This document shows positions 1-11,440 of a DNA stretch of 64,000 nt, one piece after another. Source of the DNA: Paulownia fortunei (taxonomy: Eukaryota; Streptophyta; Magnoliopsida; Lamiales; Paulowniaceae); the NCBI GenBank assembly GCA_019321725.1, contig CM033121.1:9238001-9302000 (forward strand), in the 5' to 3' direction. The translations under genes were made by a program, and so were the position numbers. The stretch's first letter is position 1. The number at the start of each line of letters is the position of its first letter. The notes beneath the pieces are model-generated. The model was not told the origin of the DNA and did no database searches. It was given only the letters and a program-made list of their open reading frames with translations.

Positions 1-189
1 GAGAACAATTACAATTGGGTCATGAGATTGGGGGCTTCAAAGTATTCAAGTGCCCATACTCCCCAACCCTCAAACTCTTATAAGAAGACATAAGGTTCAA
101 TTCCACACCAACCGGCCTAAGCCCAATTGTAATCCATGTACTCTCAATCAATTCTCGACAATGAGTATTACTTGAGAGTGGGGGGCTTA
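1..189 (+). mobile_element. 3' internal end of a gypsy-type retrotransposon with polypurine tract
   Basis: This is the untranslated 3' end of an LTR retrotransposon cut by the window edge. It ends in a purine-rich tract at about 173-187 (GAGAGTGGGGGGC), directly before the LTR-like sequence that starts near 190. The same arrangement (GAGAGTTAGGGGG, then a TG-starting LTR) is seen in the nested gypsy at 14359-14373. I see no coding sequence. Confidence 0.5.
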
Positions 190-505
190 TGATGGAGCAT
201 GATCCAGGCCCAACAAAAAATAGCCCAATTACGAATGATTTAAGGCGCATGATGAATTCAAACCCATCAAGAGACACTATAAGTACCCCTTTATCCATTT
301 TGGTAAAAGGTATGTAATTTTATTTATGACCAAACACTTTTAAATCTATCTTTTCAAATTCTCTCTGGCTCTAACTTGAGCGTTGGAGGGTTTTCATTGA
401 GACAACCCCATCATCCCTAACGGCTTATTGTGTTGCAGACAGTAACCTAATTCTTGATGGTTATTCCACTTGAAGTGAAGGATAAGAAGTGATACAACAT
501 CAACT
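190..505 (+). repeat. LTR of a gypsy (Tat-like) element, probably the 3' LTR
   Basis: The LTR starts TGATGG after the purine tract. It has the same plan as the LTRs at 8389-8760 and 14373-14713: a run of GCCCAA words, a TATA-like TATAAGTACCCC at about 279-290, an AAGGTATGTA word, a GACAACCCCATC word and TGTGTTGCAGAC near the end. It is related to the nested element but clearly diverged from it. The right boundary near 505 is approximate. There is no internal sequence to its right, so it is either a 3' LTR whose element extends left of the window or a truncated copy. Confidence 0.45.
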
Positions 506-1154
506 ATATTATTCCTTCACTGGTTTTATGGTATACAAAATGAATGATGTCAGGTATAGGGACACAAACTACAACTCTCATACATAGTATCATTCGACGA
601 GTTCTTCAACATTTGCAAAACCTATTTTCTGTTGGTATTATGGTTGATCAACATTGGAGAGGTGATAGTTGGATTGTATCATATTTGGAGTTCACTTTCA
701 TAAGCTGAAATCTAAGAATCCAAGTGTTGTTTAGTTTGCCATTGAAGTTTGGGGGATAAAACTTGGGCTTTGTTTGGTTTCATTTCTAATTGCATTTCCT
801 TCTCCAAAAACGAAAACACATTTGAAACTTATATTTTTTGAAAATAGTATTTTCATTTCAAAATTATAATTCATCCATTACAATACTCAAATAATCTTTT
901 ACCCTACTAAACTCTCACAGACTATAATAAAATAGCAATAAAAAGATATTTACAATTGAAAATATCTCCTACTAACTAAAACAAATAATATTGACAAGAT
1001 ATACAGTAAAAAAATATTTTCAAAAATACACCACATCATTTCTTCCAACAAAACATCCAAATATATTTTCATTCTTCATTCATTTTTCAATCCCACTACC
1101 AAAATATATTCTTCTCAAAATAATTTCTTCAAAAACATTACACCTAACAAAACC
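506..1154. other. Intergenic; possible weak hAT-like MITE at about 768-1153
   Basis: There is no gene here. The stretch 768-1153 starts GGGCTTTGTTTGGTTTCATTT and ends with a sequence whose reverse complement starts AGGGTTTTGTTAGGTGTAATG. That looks like the imperfect terminal inverted repeats of a short hAT-type MITE. I could not find a matching 8-bp target duplication, so the call is weak. The rest is AT-rich and featureless. Confidence 0.3.
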
Positions 1155-2480
1155 CTAAGCTTTGGGCTTAGGTAGGCTTGTATGGAGCTCTGCAGCAACA
1201 AAGGTTTTTTGAATTAATGGCAAAAATAGATGGCTAATTACCCACACGGTCATTGGAGTTTGCAGTTTATCCTTTCTGTGATTAAGCGTTGTTTGTGTTC
1301 TTTGTGCCACTACCTCTTTGGTTGGTTCCATCTTCTCATCAAGTTGTGCCATCTGTGTCATTTCTATAGGTTGTTCCATGTCATCCTCAGGGAAACTCAT
1401 CAATGAACTTTTTCCATTTGCACCCTTTCTAGTTATGACCTATTTCTCCACAAAACTTGCAAGTGACTATAAATTTCTATCTTAGTAGTCTTAATACATT
1501 CTGGTTGTGTCTCTTTCTTTTTTGAGGGACTTCATTTAGCTCAAGTCTTCTTGCTCTTGTAGGTATGCATCTCCTTCTTTGAAAGTTTGGTGGAAGTGGT
1601 GGAATATAGCCTATTTTATCCTACAATTGTGGCCCATCTATAGGATTGATAGTAGCCTTATATACTCCACAATACTTGTCAACAGAGTAGCAATCATTCA
1701 CATAATCTTCTGGATCAAGTGATTGAGCACATATTATACTATAAGCCTTCAAGTCCCCTCCACTTTTCTATCTATGTTCTCATCAAACATGATATCATCA
1801 AGAATATTTTCATCACTAGCCACATCATTCTTTAAATTGTAGCATCATCATCTTCATCAGAATCTTCATTAAAATTCCCTCATCCCCAACTTTAGCCCAA
1901 TTCCAATTTCTCACTCAACACCAGCCTCAACCCCTGTTTGTGACTTATCCTTAATTTCTGCCCTAATTGTTGTCTCACACTCAATCTCAACCTCATTCCC
2001 AACTTGTTTCCTCTTCCCCATATCATTGAAATCCTCATAGTTATCCATACAAAAGTTAATATCATTGTGAACAAAATTAGGATCATTATCTGTATTTTAT
2101 ATTTCAGCTTCTAAGTATATTATAACCTCTTTCCCATTTCCCTTAACACATGTCCATAAAATAGTTTCAAACTTCACAATCCTAATTTTTGAACATGTCA
2201 ACCCTATAATATGTTTTAGTCCCTAAATAACCTAATTGTTCACATAACTTATCAAGATAATTCATGAAAGCTTATGAATGTCAACAAAACCAAATGCACT
2301 CACCTTAGCCCCTCTGTATTCTGTTTTAGGACCATCATCAACCAAACTATCCCCATGGTGAAGTTTAATTATCAACAGAAAGCCGTATTCACACAAAAAA
2401 GAGAAAAGAAAACTAAATATACATTTTACAATTCCAAACACACAACACCAATACCCCACATACACCACAGTCAACAAAAC
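1155..2480 (-). pseudogene. Mutator-like (MuDR) transposase remnant, internally deleted
   Basis: Read on the minus strand, the left-hand reading of this block begins with a MULE-type N-terminal module (about 2380-2110: KLHHGDSLVDDGPKTEYRGAK, later GNGKEVIIYLEAEI). It then jumps to the C-terminal part of a MULE transposase: SLDPEDYVNDCYSVDKYCG and INPIDGPQL at about 1755-1620, a basic PPLPPNFQRRRC stretch, and a CCHC zinc knuckle at about 1466-1424 (CKFCGEIGHN, stop, KGC). The central DDE catalytic domain is missing. Several stops and frame changes interrupt the reading. It is a dead, internally deleted transposase of the MuDR family. The family call rests on the order of these modules and is fairly secure; the exact ends are not. 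Confidence 0.6.
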
Positions 2481-4286
2481 ACAAGAGTCCAACAAAAAGG
2501 GACTATACTCTTGAACTAATTTTTTTTATGCAAGAGACCCAACACTTTTTGCCACATTGTAGACACTAAACTAAGCATAACATAAACTAACAAATCTTGT
2601 CACTGTAAAGGATAACACAAACACAACAAACAAGAAAACATATAATAAAAAATAAGTTGAAAAATCACACTGTAATCATAAAAAATTTCAAAAACCAACA
2701 CATGTACCATAAGATAAAAAAATAATCCACATTATACTAATAAAAAAACACAATGATCAAAAATTTAAAAAAAATAAAAATCCTAAACCAATTCAGAACT
2801 CGTACCATAGTCTGGGAGTGGAACTTCTACTGAATGTATGGGTCACAGCATTTTCTTCTCAATTCCATCGAGATTTCTTACTGATTTTATACATGAATGA
2901 TGATTTTGAAAATAAATCAAAGAACCAAATGACAGCAAATGAGAGAAATTGGGTTAGGGTTTTTTTGCCTAATGTTTGATTTTGGGGGAAAAAATATACT
3001 TTGACTTTAACCGTATAAACATATACTTCACATGTGTTTTTCATTTTCAAAGTGACCACTTAACGACCATGCGACCCGAACATGTTTTTCTCAATTAATT
3101 ATTTGTGGGCCTATATAAAAATTCCAAGAAAACTTTCTTATGGGATTAAAACTGCCTACAAAATTCAATTTGGGACCACAATTGTTAAACTTGGGACTAA
3201 AATGGCAATAACCTGATTCTATGGGACCAAAAGTACAATTTTCTCTTGAGATTATTATGCAAGAGAGATAAAAAAAAATTTCTAAAAGGAAGAAAAAGGG
3301 TACTGCAAACACACACGAGCTTATAAAAACCATAAAATAAATTCTCTCCAAAGGCCAATTTTGTTTGCATTACTTTTTAATGAGGATAATTAACTTTAGC
3401 CATGAAATAGTTAACTAATATTGATGCGTAAGAAACTTAGCATCAAGTACCTTTAGACTTTACTATCATATCCACCATGAATTTGTGCTTTTATCTCTAG
3501 TTCGTAATCTGCAAAATAGATGAGCATTACGGGCGTTGATTTTCCAGCACTGTGAGAATCAATTTCAATCCAAAGGGAATCTTTTCTAAATATTTTAAAA
3601 TATTTCAATAATAATCAAAACGCATCAGGTTTCAGGGGCTGAGGACCTATTTGACAGACTCTCTCCTTACATATCTTAATAAAAGTTTCAAAGATCATTC
3701 TATAAATACAAACATGAACCCAAATTATCTCACAGAGCTAACATGATTAATCTCACCAGTATCAGATACCGACACTAATCAACTTATATTGAAAATGCTT
3801 GGAATATTTTTGCTAATAGTACTTAGGGAGATGTATGGGTGAAGATGAATGGGTAAAAGACATTACATTGTTAAAAAATTATTTTATAGACAAGAATTAA
3901 GCTTAACTTTTCAAGTAAATTAAAAAGAAAAAGCGTTCGTGCTAACTAAAAGGTCTTATTAAATTTGAGGGCAAACTAAAGGAAAGTATGATCTTCTTTT
4001 TGATAAAATTTATACGATTTGCAAATTAAAACTTCACAATTTCCACACATTTATTTTATATACTCATAATAAATAACTTTAGCAATTAAACGTACAACAT
4101 CTAATTTTAGATGTTGAACTTCAAAAGAATTGATTATATTCTTATTTTCATTACCTGAAATTTATTTTCTAAATATTGAATATATGCGATGGGCATACAC
4201 CTTACTAGTTCTTTAAGTATGAGAAAATATTTTCCATCAAATTTTGGGTATTTATAATCATCTTAAGAAAGATTTGCAAGAGATAC
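2481..4286. other. Intergenic; possible MULE terminal region, otherwise nothing recognised
   Basis: 2500-2800 is A-rich non-coding sequence. At 3120-3250 short phrases repeat (GGGATTAAAACTGCC, GGGACCACAATTG, GGGACTAAAATGGC, GGGACCAAAAGTAC). They resemble the terminal inverted repeats of Mutator-like elements and sit on the correct side of the transposase remnant, but I found no inverted partner on the left. From 3260 to 4286 I see no gene or clear repeat. Confidence 0.3.
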
Positions 4287-5134
4287 TATTAATGTCTAAG
4301 TGTTGTCATTTATTAAAACTGTCATTTTGCACAGTAGCCAGGTTTTTGAAGGGATGTTACAACATTGGCGGTACAAAATTTAATAAATTAATTGTTTAAA
4401 TTGATTTTATTTAATCTGTGCATGTTTCCTTAATTCAAGAATTTTCAAGATACTTATTTTAAGTCTGCTGCAAAATCAAAGTGGAGATAAACATGCTAAA
4501 ATTCAATATATGCTTGATTTGGCTTGATAAGAAAAGAGAATATCTTGGAGGATTTTCAAGATAAAGATCAAGTAAAGATATGCAGCTAATCAACACCCAA
4601 TGTGAGGGGATTTGACTGGAATTGAATGTGTTGCATATATACCAAGTCTCGGAACTTGAAAAAACAAGTGGATGAACTACATAGTGCCAAAAAAGTATGA
4701 GACAAGTGTACTCTTATATATTTTTTGAGAGAAGAAGGTGTAAAGTCTTCATGAAATGACAACATTAACCATTTGAAAGAGTTTAGAATTTGAGAAAGTC
4801 TAGCAATATTGATTAAAGTCAAGGGAGCTCATATAAACAACGAATTAATAGAATGCAAAAAATGATCTTCAATTTGAGAGGGAGTACTTAAATAATTTAA
4901 TTCATATATTGTATTCTGTAAAATCGATACTAATTAGTAGATTGTTTTTTTATCTAGCTATGGCCTCATATAGTAGGACACTTTGTATTTGAAGCACGTT
5001 AAAATCTTTGTGTTTATTTTATATTTTTATACATCTTTCAACTTGATATTACATCAAGTTGATGTTACAACACCTCATATAACACTAAGGATTTAAGTTA
5101 ATTTTTTATTAAAACTTGGTAATAGATTATATCA
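4287..5134 (+). repeat. 5' LTR of the outer copia element
   Basis: The sequence starts TATTAATGTC and ends TATCA just before the primer-binding site. It matches 18476-19245 over long stretches; for example TTTGACTGGAATTGAA followed by GTGTTGCATATATACCAAGT occurs in both. Near its end is a perfect 9-bp hairpin, CAACTTGAT/ATCAAGTTG at about 5039-5061, lying in a segment that is absent from the 3' LTR. Identity between the copies looks moderate, indicating an old insertion. Confidence 0.7.
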
Positions 5135-5136
5135 AT

Positions 5137-5148
5137 TGGCATCAGGAG
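5137..5148 (+). other. Primer-binding site, tRNA-Met type, decayed
   Basis: TGGCATCAGGAG lies 2 bp inside the 5' LTR end. It differs from the usual copia site TGGTATCAGAGC, which is complementary to the 3' end of initiator tRNA-Met, at a few positions. It fixes the 5' LTR boundary and the + orientation of the element. Confidence 0.6.
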
Positions 5149-5219
5149 TGGGTCACTAAAAATTAATTGGTGAAATAATGTTTTTTATCTATTGTAGGTA
5201 TGAAATAACTCAGTGAAGG

Positions 5220-6000
5220 AAGTTCAATGTCACGTCTCCCCATTACTTGATAGATCCAATTTTTTTTATTAGAAAGCCAAGATGAGAGCTTCCATCAAGT
5301 CACTTGATGAATGAGGATGAGAGTCAGTTTTAATAGGATGGGAGCATCTTTGGAAACTATCCTCAAACTAGAAGTTGATTGGCAACTGACGAGGATAGAG
5401 TTGCAAACTTCAACTTAAAGGCACTAAATGCCAAATTTAGTGCAGTTGATGAACTGACTCAAACTAATACGTACATACGAATCTGCTAAAATAATGTGGG
5501 ATATCTTACAAGTCGCTTATGAAGAAACCAAGGTGTGATGATGTCGAAACTTCATATTCTTGCCACTAGGTTTGAAGACTTAAGAAAACAAGAAATTAGA
5601 TGATTGCTTAAATTAATGCAAAACTATGTGATATTACTAATAAAGCACACATATTAGGATAAAAGTACACTAATTTCAAGCTTGTTAGGAAAACTTTAAG
5701 ATCACTTCCAAAAAGTTTATAAAGTGTCTTATATAGCGAAAGCTCAGGATGTTATAATACTGTGGCTATTAGAATTTGATTTTAGGAAAAGTAAGAAAAG
5801 TCAGTGCGGAGAATGTGGAGGATATGGTCACATTCAAGCTTAATGTGCCAACACTTTAAAAAAGATAGGCAGGTCACTAAACACCTACTTGGAGTGATGA
5901 AGAATCATAATGCAGTCGAGAATAACAGGAGAGACATGTTAGCAATCATATTGCACTCACCTCTATTGTATAGGAAAATAATAAACAAACTAACACAATA
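5220..6000 (+). pseudogene. Copia gag remnant with CCHC zinc knuckle
   Basis: The start reads like a copia gag N-terminus broken by stops (SRLPIT, then LLESQDE and IKSLDE in different frames at about 5230-5320). The strongest evidence is a zinc knuckle at about 5795-5860, QCGECGGYGHIQA, stop, CAN, which keeps the C-x2-C-x4-H-x4-C spacing with one in-frame stop. Gag packages element RNA into virus-like particles. This copy cannot make a full protein. Confidence 0.5.
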
Positions 6001-6770
6001 GATATTGCACGTGATGTTGTAATAACTCACATGTATGAGTTAATTGAATTTTATTCTAAAATTTATCTAAACTATATTTCTTTGGTAGGTATAAAATATC
6101 ACATAGACACGGATTTTGATGAAAACTATCAATATAAAGAATGACCCAACTTTAAAGAAATTATGCTCATGTACGAAGAGGTATTCCAGAATTGGCTTAA
6201 AGTATGCAAAACTAATGGAGGACTTGAAAAACAAGTTATCATCTCGGCAAAGAAAAAAGAGGCTCTTAAAACTGATGTGGTTAAATTTGATCACCTTGCT
6301 TCTGAAAAAGAAACTCAGTAGAGTCAAGATGGAACTTAAGAACATAGTAAAGTCTATAAGAAAGTTGAATTTAGAAACTTCTCAATTGGATGAAATTCTC
6401 TCTGTTGGACAATGGAAAATCGAGCTAGACTAGGATATATAAGAGGAGAATCGTCATTAAATGATCTTGAATTGGGAAACTCAGGTAAGAATTGTAATAA
6501 TGTGTTTGTCAAGGAGATTAACTTATCTGAATTAATGTTTGAATCATCCAATAAGGTATGGTAAAAAAGATAGAAACCTAAACCCAAAAGGTATGTCCTA
6601 CATGTCATTATTATTAAATATTTGGTCATATTGGACCTAAATACTTCAAATATAAAAAGGCTTTGCTCAATTATATGATAACTGATTCAATGATTTTTGG
6701 AGTGTTGCAGCACCCTGCAAAACACACTCTTGTAAGAAAGAATTGAAAAATAAATCTAATTGTAGAATTT
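6001..6770 (+). other. Degenerate internal copia sequence between gag and protease
   Basis: This is lysine- and glutamate-rich coding-like sequence. One frame at 6116-6433 stays open for 105 codons (from MMKTINIKNDPTLKK), with a coiled-coil look, as is common in Sirevirus-type gag C-termini. I recognise no domain and do not claim a separate gene. Confidence 0.3.
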
Positions 6771-6779
6771 AGATTAGGA

Positions 6780-7400
6780 AAATTAACCTTGCATGCTATG
6801 TGGCAAACACATCCTTAAAGGCTAATATCATTGAATCCTGGTATGATAGATAGTCGCTTTAAACATATGAAAGATGATAAAGAAAAGCTAAAGAACTATA
6901 AAGCCAAGAATAAGGCCATGTTACCTTTGGGGATGGTGTTGGAGGATGAATCCTTGGGAGAGGGATACTGAATGTACATAGACTTCCTATAATGAAAACT
7001 ATTTTACATGTAGAAGGACTTAAAGAAAATTTAATAAGCATAAGCCAACTATATGATCAAAATTCATTTGTCAAATTTAATAAGAAATCATGTTAAGTAT
7101 TTTCATGAATCTAACAAATGTATCTTAAAAGGTTAAAGATCTTCTGATAATTGTGACATGTTGCAACACCAACTGATGTGTTGCAACACCCAAATTGATG
7201 AAGCTTACACAAACTTGTTAATACAGTTGCAATCATTCATGTGCCAAAACTCAGTAAGGAAAACCCAGGTGTATATGGACTATGTCAGCTTGGTAAGTAA
7301 AGAAAAGAATCACATAAAGTATTGCAACACTCGGGTACAACACATTACCTAGAACTCCTACACACAGACCTGATGGGACCAATGCAGAGAAGTATAAGTG
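6780..7400 (+). pseudogene. Copia protease / GAG-pre-integrase remnant
   Basis: Reading across frame changes, 6820-7130 gives the usual copia order: an ESWYDR-like trace of the W-D-S/T-G-C protease site, HVTFGDGVGG, RGILNVHRLPIMK, and VEGLKENLISISQLYDQNS before an FVKFNKKSC trace. A further trace, ELLHTDLMGPMQ, at about 7350-7385 marks the start of integrase. The catalytic Asp context is broken by stops. The integrase core proper is mostly missing, suggesting an internal deletion between 7400 and 7900. Confidence 0.5.
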
Positions 7401-7919
7401 GTAATTCACAATAAGGAGAAATCATTAGTCTAAGTGAAGAAATAGAAGTTGATCAAGGGATGAAATCCTTAGTCAGAGAAATCAATACTGGTGCTAGATT
7501 GCCTGATATTACAACACCTGATAAAGTTGCTCAAGGTGTTGTAACATCATTAGACTCTAAGGAAGAAATTGAAGGTTTTGATATTTTTGAGATAGTAAAA
7601 AAGAGCCATCAAGCAAAATTCATAAAAATCACCATGTTGATCAAATCATTAGTGATATTTCAGAAGGTTTGGGAATAATAGATAATGTAAAAGTAAATTA
7701 CAGAGATATAATAAGATTTATGTGTTATACTTTACCTTTTGAATCTAAGAATGTGAAAGAGGTTTTAGTGGATGAGTTTTGGATAAATGTCATGCAAAAG
7801 GACTTGAACAATTTTCTACGAATGATGGTTGAACCTTAATGACTAGGCCTAAAGATGTCAATGTTATTGGAACCAAATAGATTTTAAAAAAATAAAAAAT
7901 AGAACTATAAATTTGGTAA
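7401..7919 (+). other. Copia internal spacer between integrase trace and RT
   Basis: The stretch is coding-like but unrecognised, with one open frame at 7460-7678 (MKSLVREINTGARLPD...). In copia elements this position holds the hydrophilic linker between the integrase core and reverse transcriptase, which fits. Nothing else is seen. Confidence 0.3.
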
Positions 7920-8388
7920 TAGAACAAGAAACAAAGTTAGGTTATGGCTCAAGGATACACTCATGTGGAGAGGGTAGATTTTGATGAGACCTTTGCCCCT
8001 ATTTCTAAACTTGAGTTCATTAGACTTCTTTTGACCACTGCATGTCATATTAGTTTCAAACTTCAATAGGTGGATGTCAAAAGTACAATTTTGAATGGTT
8101 TTCTAAATGAAGAAGTTTTTTGTTGAACAACCAAAGGGATTTAAAAATCCTCATCATCCTAACCATGTTTTTAAACTGAAAAAGGCATTGTATGGTTTGA
8201 AACAAGATCCTAAAACTTGGTATGAGAATGGCATTTGTGTTTATCCTAGTATCTGTAGGAGCATAATTAGAACTCTTTTGTACTTAATTGCTAGTAGGCC
8301 AGATATAAGTTATAGTGTTTGTCTATACGTTAGATATCGTTCAGATCGTGAGGAATCTTACTTCAAAGTTGTCAAAAGAATCATTAGA
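7920..8388 (+). pseudogene. Copia reverse transcriptase, N-terminal part, interrupted by nested gypsy
   Basis: In two frames the sequence reads as copia RT: a MAQGYTHVERVDFDETFAP phrase at about 7940-7995, LEFIRLLLTTACH, then VFVEQPKGFKNP, HHPNHVFKLKKALYGLKQD, and PKTWYE. The following PDISYSVC... KVVKRIIR belongs to the RT/RNase H connection. The YVDD catalytic segment is missing, so an internal deletion has joined the palm to the connection. Reading stops at RIIR, where the gypsy element begins, and resumes at 14714. Confidence 0.65.
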
Positions 8389-8760
8389 TATTAATGGGTA
8401 TGTTCACTTTATTTTATTTTAGCCCCGCACATACCTAATTCAATCCAATTAAATTCACTATGCCTAAGAGACCCAAATTACAGTAAAGGCCGATATAGCT
8501 AGTATCCCAATTAAATTAGTATAAATACCTCATCCTAATCATTTACAAGGTATGTACTTTATTTTTCTATTTCAGTTGATAATTACTCTCACTAGAATTT
8601 TTACTGAGTTGGACATATGAAAGGCGTCCCTGGGACAACCCTGGGGCCCTCATAATGATCTGTTTATGTTGCAGGTTGGAAACCCAGCTCTAGAAGCAAT
8701 AATTAGGATACAAATGGTATAGCAGAGTTGTCACACTTGTGCATCTAGAAATAACCCACA
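8389..8760 (+). repeat. 5' LTR of the nested gypsy
   Basis: The LTR starts TATTAATGGGTATGTTCAC, a decayed form of the TGCATGATGGGTATGTTCAC start of the 3' LTR, and ends AACCCACA. It shares with 14373-14713 the words TTATTTTAGCCC, TATAAATACC, CATTTACAAGGTA and GGGACAACCC/AGAACAACCC. The TATAAATACC word near 8521 is a likely promoter TATA box. Confidence 0.75.
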
Positions 8761-8790
8761 TCATTTTAGCATCATCTATGGGAAGACCCA
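8761..8790 (+). other. Decayed gypsy primer-binding region
   Basis: TTTTAGCATCATCTATGGGAAG follows the 5' LTR. Many gypsy elements have TTTGGCGCCGTCTATGGGAA at this place. The differences are mainly C to T or G to A changes in CG-containing positions, the pattern expected from deamination of methylated DNA. Confidence 0.5.
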
Positions 8791-9039
8791 CTGCAACATT
8801 GAGAATATAGACATGCATGAGAGAAAAAGAGACCCAACATGTAAGGAGCTCACTCAGAAAGAGGAGCTAAATGAGAGAACACAGAGAAGAATGGAGAAGA
8901 TCCTAGAGGAGGTGACCAGTGGTGAGATTCACCTAAGCTAGCAGTAAACGCCCGAGCCTTATGAGTCTCTTCTCAGCAAACATATTGGTTGAATCCCTCC
9001 TAACAAGAGTGAAGACCTCCAACCTCCTACAGTGTGATC

Positions 9040-9860
9040 AAATTGAAAAATCCATAAGAGCACTTGGACAACTTATATGACATGAGTGATGCAACATACT
9101 GCAAAGTCTTCTGCATAACACTTATCAAGAGAGCCTTGATATGATTTAACCAGCTGCCAATAGAATCTACACTAGGATGAGCAGCTTATCTAAAGCTTCC
9201 TATATCTATTCTCCATAAACCTGAATTATCCAAAGACTATAGCTACATCTTCTCGATAAAGCAAAATAAAAGTGAGACTTTGTGGGAGTATACCCAGTAC
9301 TTCATTAAAGCTGTGAATGAGGTGCCTTACATCAGTCATGAGCTCTTAGAAGGCATCCTGTTGTAGAATCTCTGCAATGGAAGGCTCAATGAGTCAATTG
9401 CTGGAAAGCCACCCACATCCTTTAAAAAACTCCTAACTCAAGCAGAAAAGCAAATACTCATTAAAGAAATGATACACCCAAAAGTAGGAGTCAAAATGAA
9501 ACATAAGGAGGAAAAAAAGTTTAATCCCAAAAGATTGCAGCGGCGTCAGCCTGTGCCAAACTATCGCAGATACACTCCCCTAAATGCTCTGCTTGCAAAA
9601 GTTCTAATGATAGCTTAATGCCAAGGAATAATTATACCTCCTAAGAAAATGAGAAAAAAATCCCAAGCGAGAGAGTCCAGAATATTATCATTTTTATCGC
9701 GACAAAGGCCACACCATGAGAGAATGCTTCCAACTAAAGAAAAATTGAAGGCTGATTCAAAGGGTCTATCTGAAGTAGTTTGTTAACCAATACCCTCATG
9801 CAGACGTCTCATCCCAAAACTTACCTCCATTTAGAGATTTGCAACATAAATAATTAAGAA
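9040..9860 (+). pseudogene. Gypsy gag remnant with zinc-knuckle trace
   Basis: Reading through several stops gives gypsy gag phrases: AAYLKLPISILHKPE, TLWEYTQYFIKAVNEVP and KPPTSFKKLLTQAEKQI. After them comes EYYHFYRDKGHTMRECFQLKK at about 9680-9745, the element-type variant of the gag zinc knuckle (H-R-D-x-G-H-x4-C). Stops in every 100-200 bases make it non-coding today. Confidence 0.6.
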
Positions 9861-10019
9861 AGAGCTAGAGGTAAGATAGATAGCAAGATAACATCATCGT
9901 TGCGATTATACATGTTATTTCTAGAGGTCCCTCAGGTAGAGATACAAGTAGCACACTTAGAAATTATGAAAAAAAATTAGAAGAGAGAAGAACCCAAGTA
10001 CCCTAACTATTAGAGAAAT

Positions 10020-10545
10020 TCTCCACATTTATGAGAGGAGCATGGTGACGTTTGTGGATTAGGACATTAACCTTGCAACTAAGCACCATGTTGATGCCAT
10101 TGTTATCATAGTAATGCTATTTAACTTTCTCGTGAAATGTGTGCTGATAGATGGTGGAAACATTATAGACATCATCTTCTATGATACTTTCCAAAAGCTT
10201 AGGATGGATCATACCCAAATAGTTTCTGTAAATGCTCATCCGTGGGCTTTGCCGATGAAATGGTGAACACACTAGGGGAGGTGACGCTTCCACTAACATT
10301 GGGAATAGATGGACCACATCAAGTTATAAAGCTTATGAGATTTTTTGTGTATAGGCCTCTTCTACCTACAACATGATCTTGGGGAGGCTAGTCTTAAGCA
10401 ATCCCGAGTTATTGCTTCAACTGTCCACATAAAGGTCAAGTTCCCAATAATCAATAGAGTAGGGGAAGCTCAGGGTGACATACAGACTGCCAAAGAATGT
10501 TATGTCCCTTCCCTAAAAATCCAAAAGGTCTAGGGAATAGAAACA
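10020..10545 (+). pseudogene. Gypsy aspartic protease remnant
   Basis: The phrase VKCVLIDGGNIIDIIFYDTFQKL at about 10130-10200 matches the usual Tat/gypsy protease core VLIDNGSSADILF..., with the catalytic D-x-G kept but the following serine replaced. Downstream, FLCIGLFYLQHDLGEASLKQ and IASTVHIKVKFP correspond to the end of the protease, VVPASTYHLCLKFP in relatives. One frame stays open at 10345-10533. No RT follows. Confidence 0.5.
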
Positions 10546-10884
10546 ACAAGCCCTAAGGACACATGCGCTCCTCTCATTTATTACTTTTTGAAATTTATCT
10601 GAGCCATTTACTGGTTTTTAGCCTATGTGCTATTGAACAACTTCTTTCCAGTATTTGTGGTTGTTTTTTTAGGACTTTCCATTTGTGGTAAAGTTACATC
10701 TTTATGGCATTCCTAAAATTATTTAGCTAAGCCTATGGCTGCTCACATTTATTCTTTATCGTTACTATTATTATTTCTCGTACATGTTGAAAATCTTGAA
10801 CATATTTGCAAGGAGCCTAATGTGCCCAAAAATTTGAAATTAACATATAAGCAAGCAGGCAACAATGCCCAAGTCCTTGTATGT

Positions 10885-11110
10885 AGTGGCTCAAAACTAT
10901 CTCGGACATATGACCAAGTCCCATAACTAGTGGCTCAAAACCATTCTAAGAAAACGACCAAGTCCCATAAGTACCGATTCAAAACCATCCCAGACATATA
11001 ACTAAGTCCCTTAAGAGAAGGCTTAAAACCATCATGTGCATACGACTAAGTTCTATAAGTGGTGGCTAAAAATAATCCCAGGTATACGACAAAGTCCCAT
11101 AAGTGGTGGC
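10885..11110 (+). repeat. Short tandem repeat, unit about 45 bp
   Basis: At least four diverged copies of a unit like AAGTCCCATAAGTGGTGG, then CTCAAAACCATCCC and GGCATACGACC, lie in a row. A shorter block of the same repeat reappears at about 11462-11560. The two blocks bracket the antisense coding segment at 11174-11440, so the local structure arose by duplication. Confidence 0.6.
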
Positions 11111-11173
11111 TCATCATCAGACACATTAGAATCAATTGGGATTACATCCTCCTCAAAAAAGCAACCTGACTCC

Positions 11174-11440
11174 CTAAAAATGGTGGGCAATTATGGACGG
11201 TGCGATCATATATCCTAATAGCCGACTCCATGACAACCTGACTAAAGCCTCCCGACAGGATAGAAAACTCATTCCATCCTGGGATGAAAGGAACCTCTCA
11301 ATGGTCCTTAGTTCACAATCATGTTGGATCTTTAGCTTTTCCAACTCTGAGGCTATCTCAGCCATCTTATTCTCATGGTACACAATCTCCTCAACACTCT
11401 TTTGTGTTGCAGTCCCTGAGCGTTGTGTTGCTTTCTCCAA
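11174..11440 (-). pseudogene. Partial second copy of the antisense coiled-coil ORF
   Basis: The 88-codon minus-strand frame includes QKSVEEIVYHENKMAEIAS, ELEKLKIQHDCELRTIERF and LSSQDGMSFL. It matches codons of the longer frame at 11952-12359 almost phrase by phrase, so it is a truncated duplicate. Heptad-spaced Leu, Ile and Met suggest a coiled coil. Its function is unknown. Confidence 0.5.
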
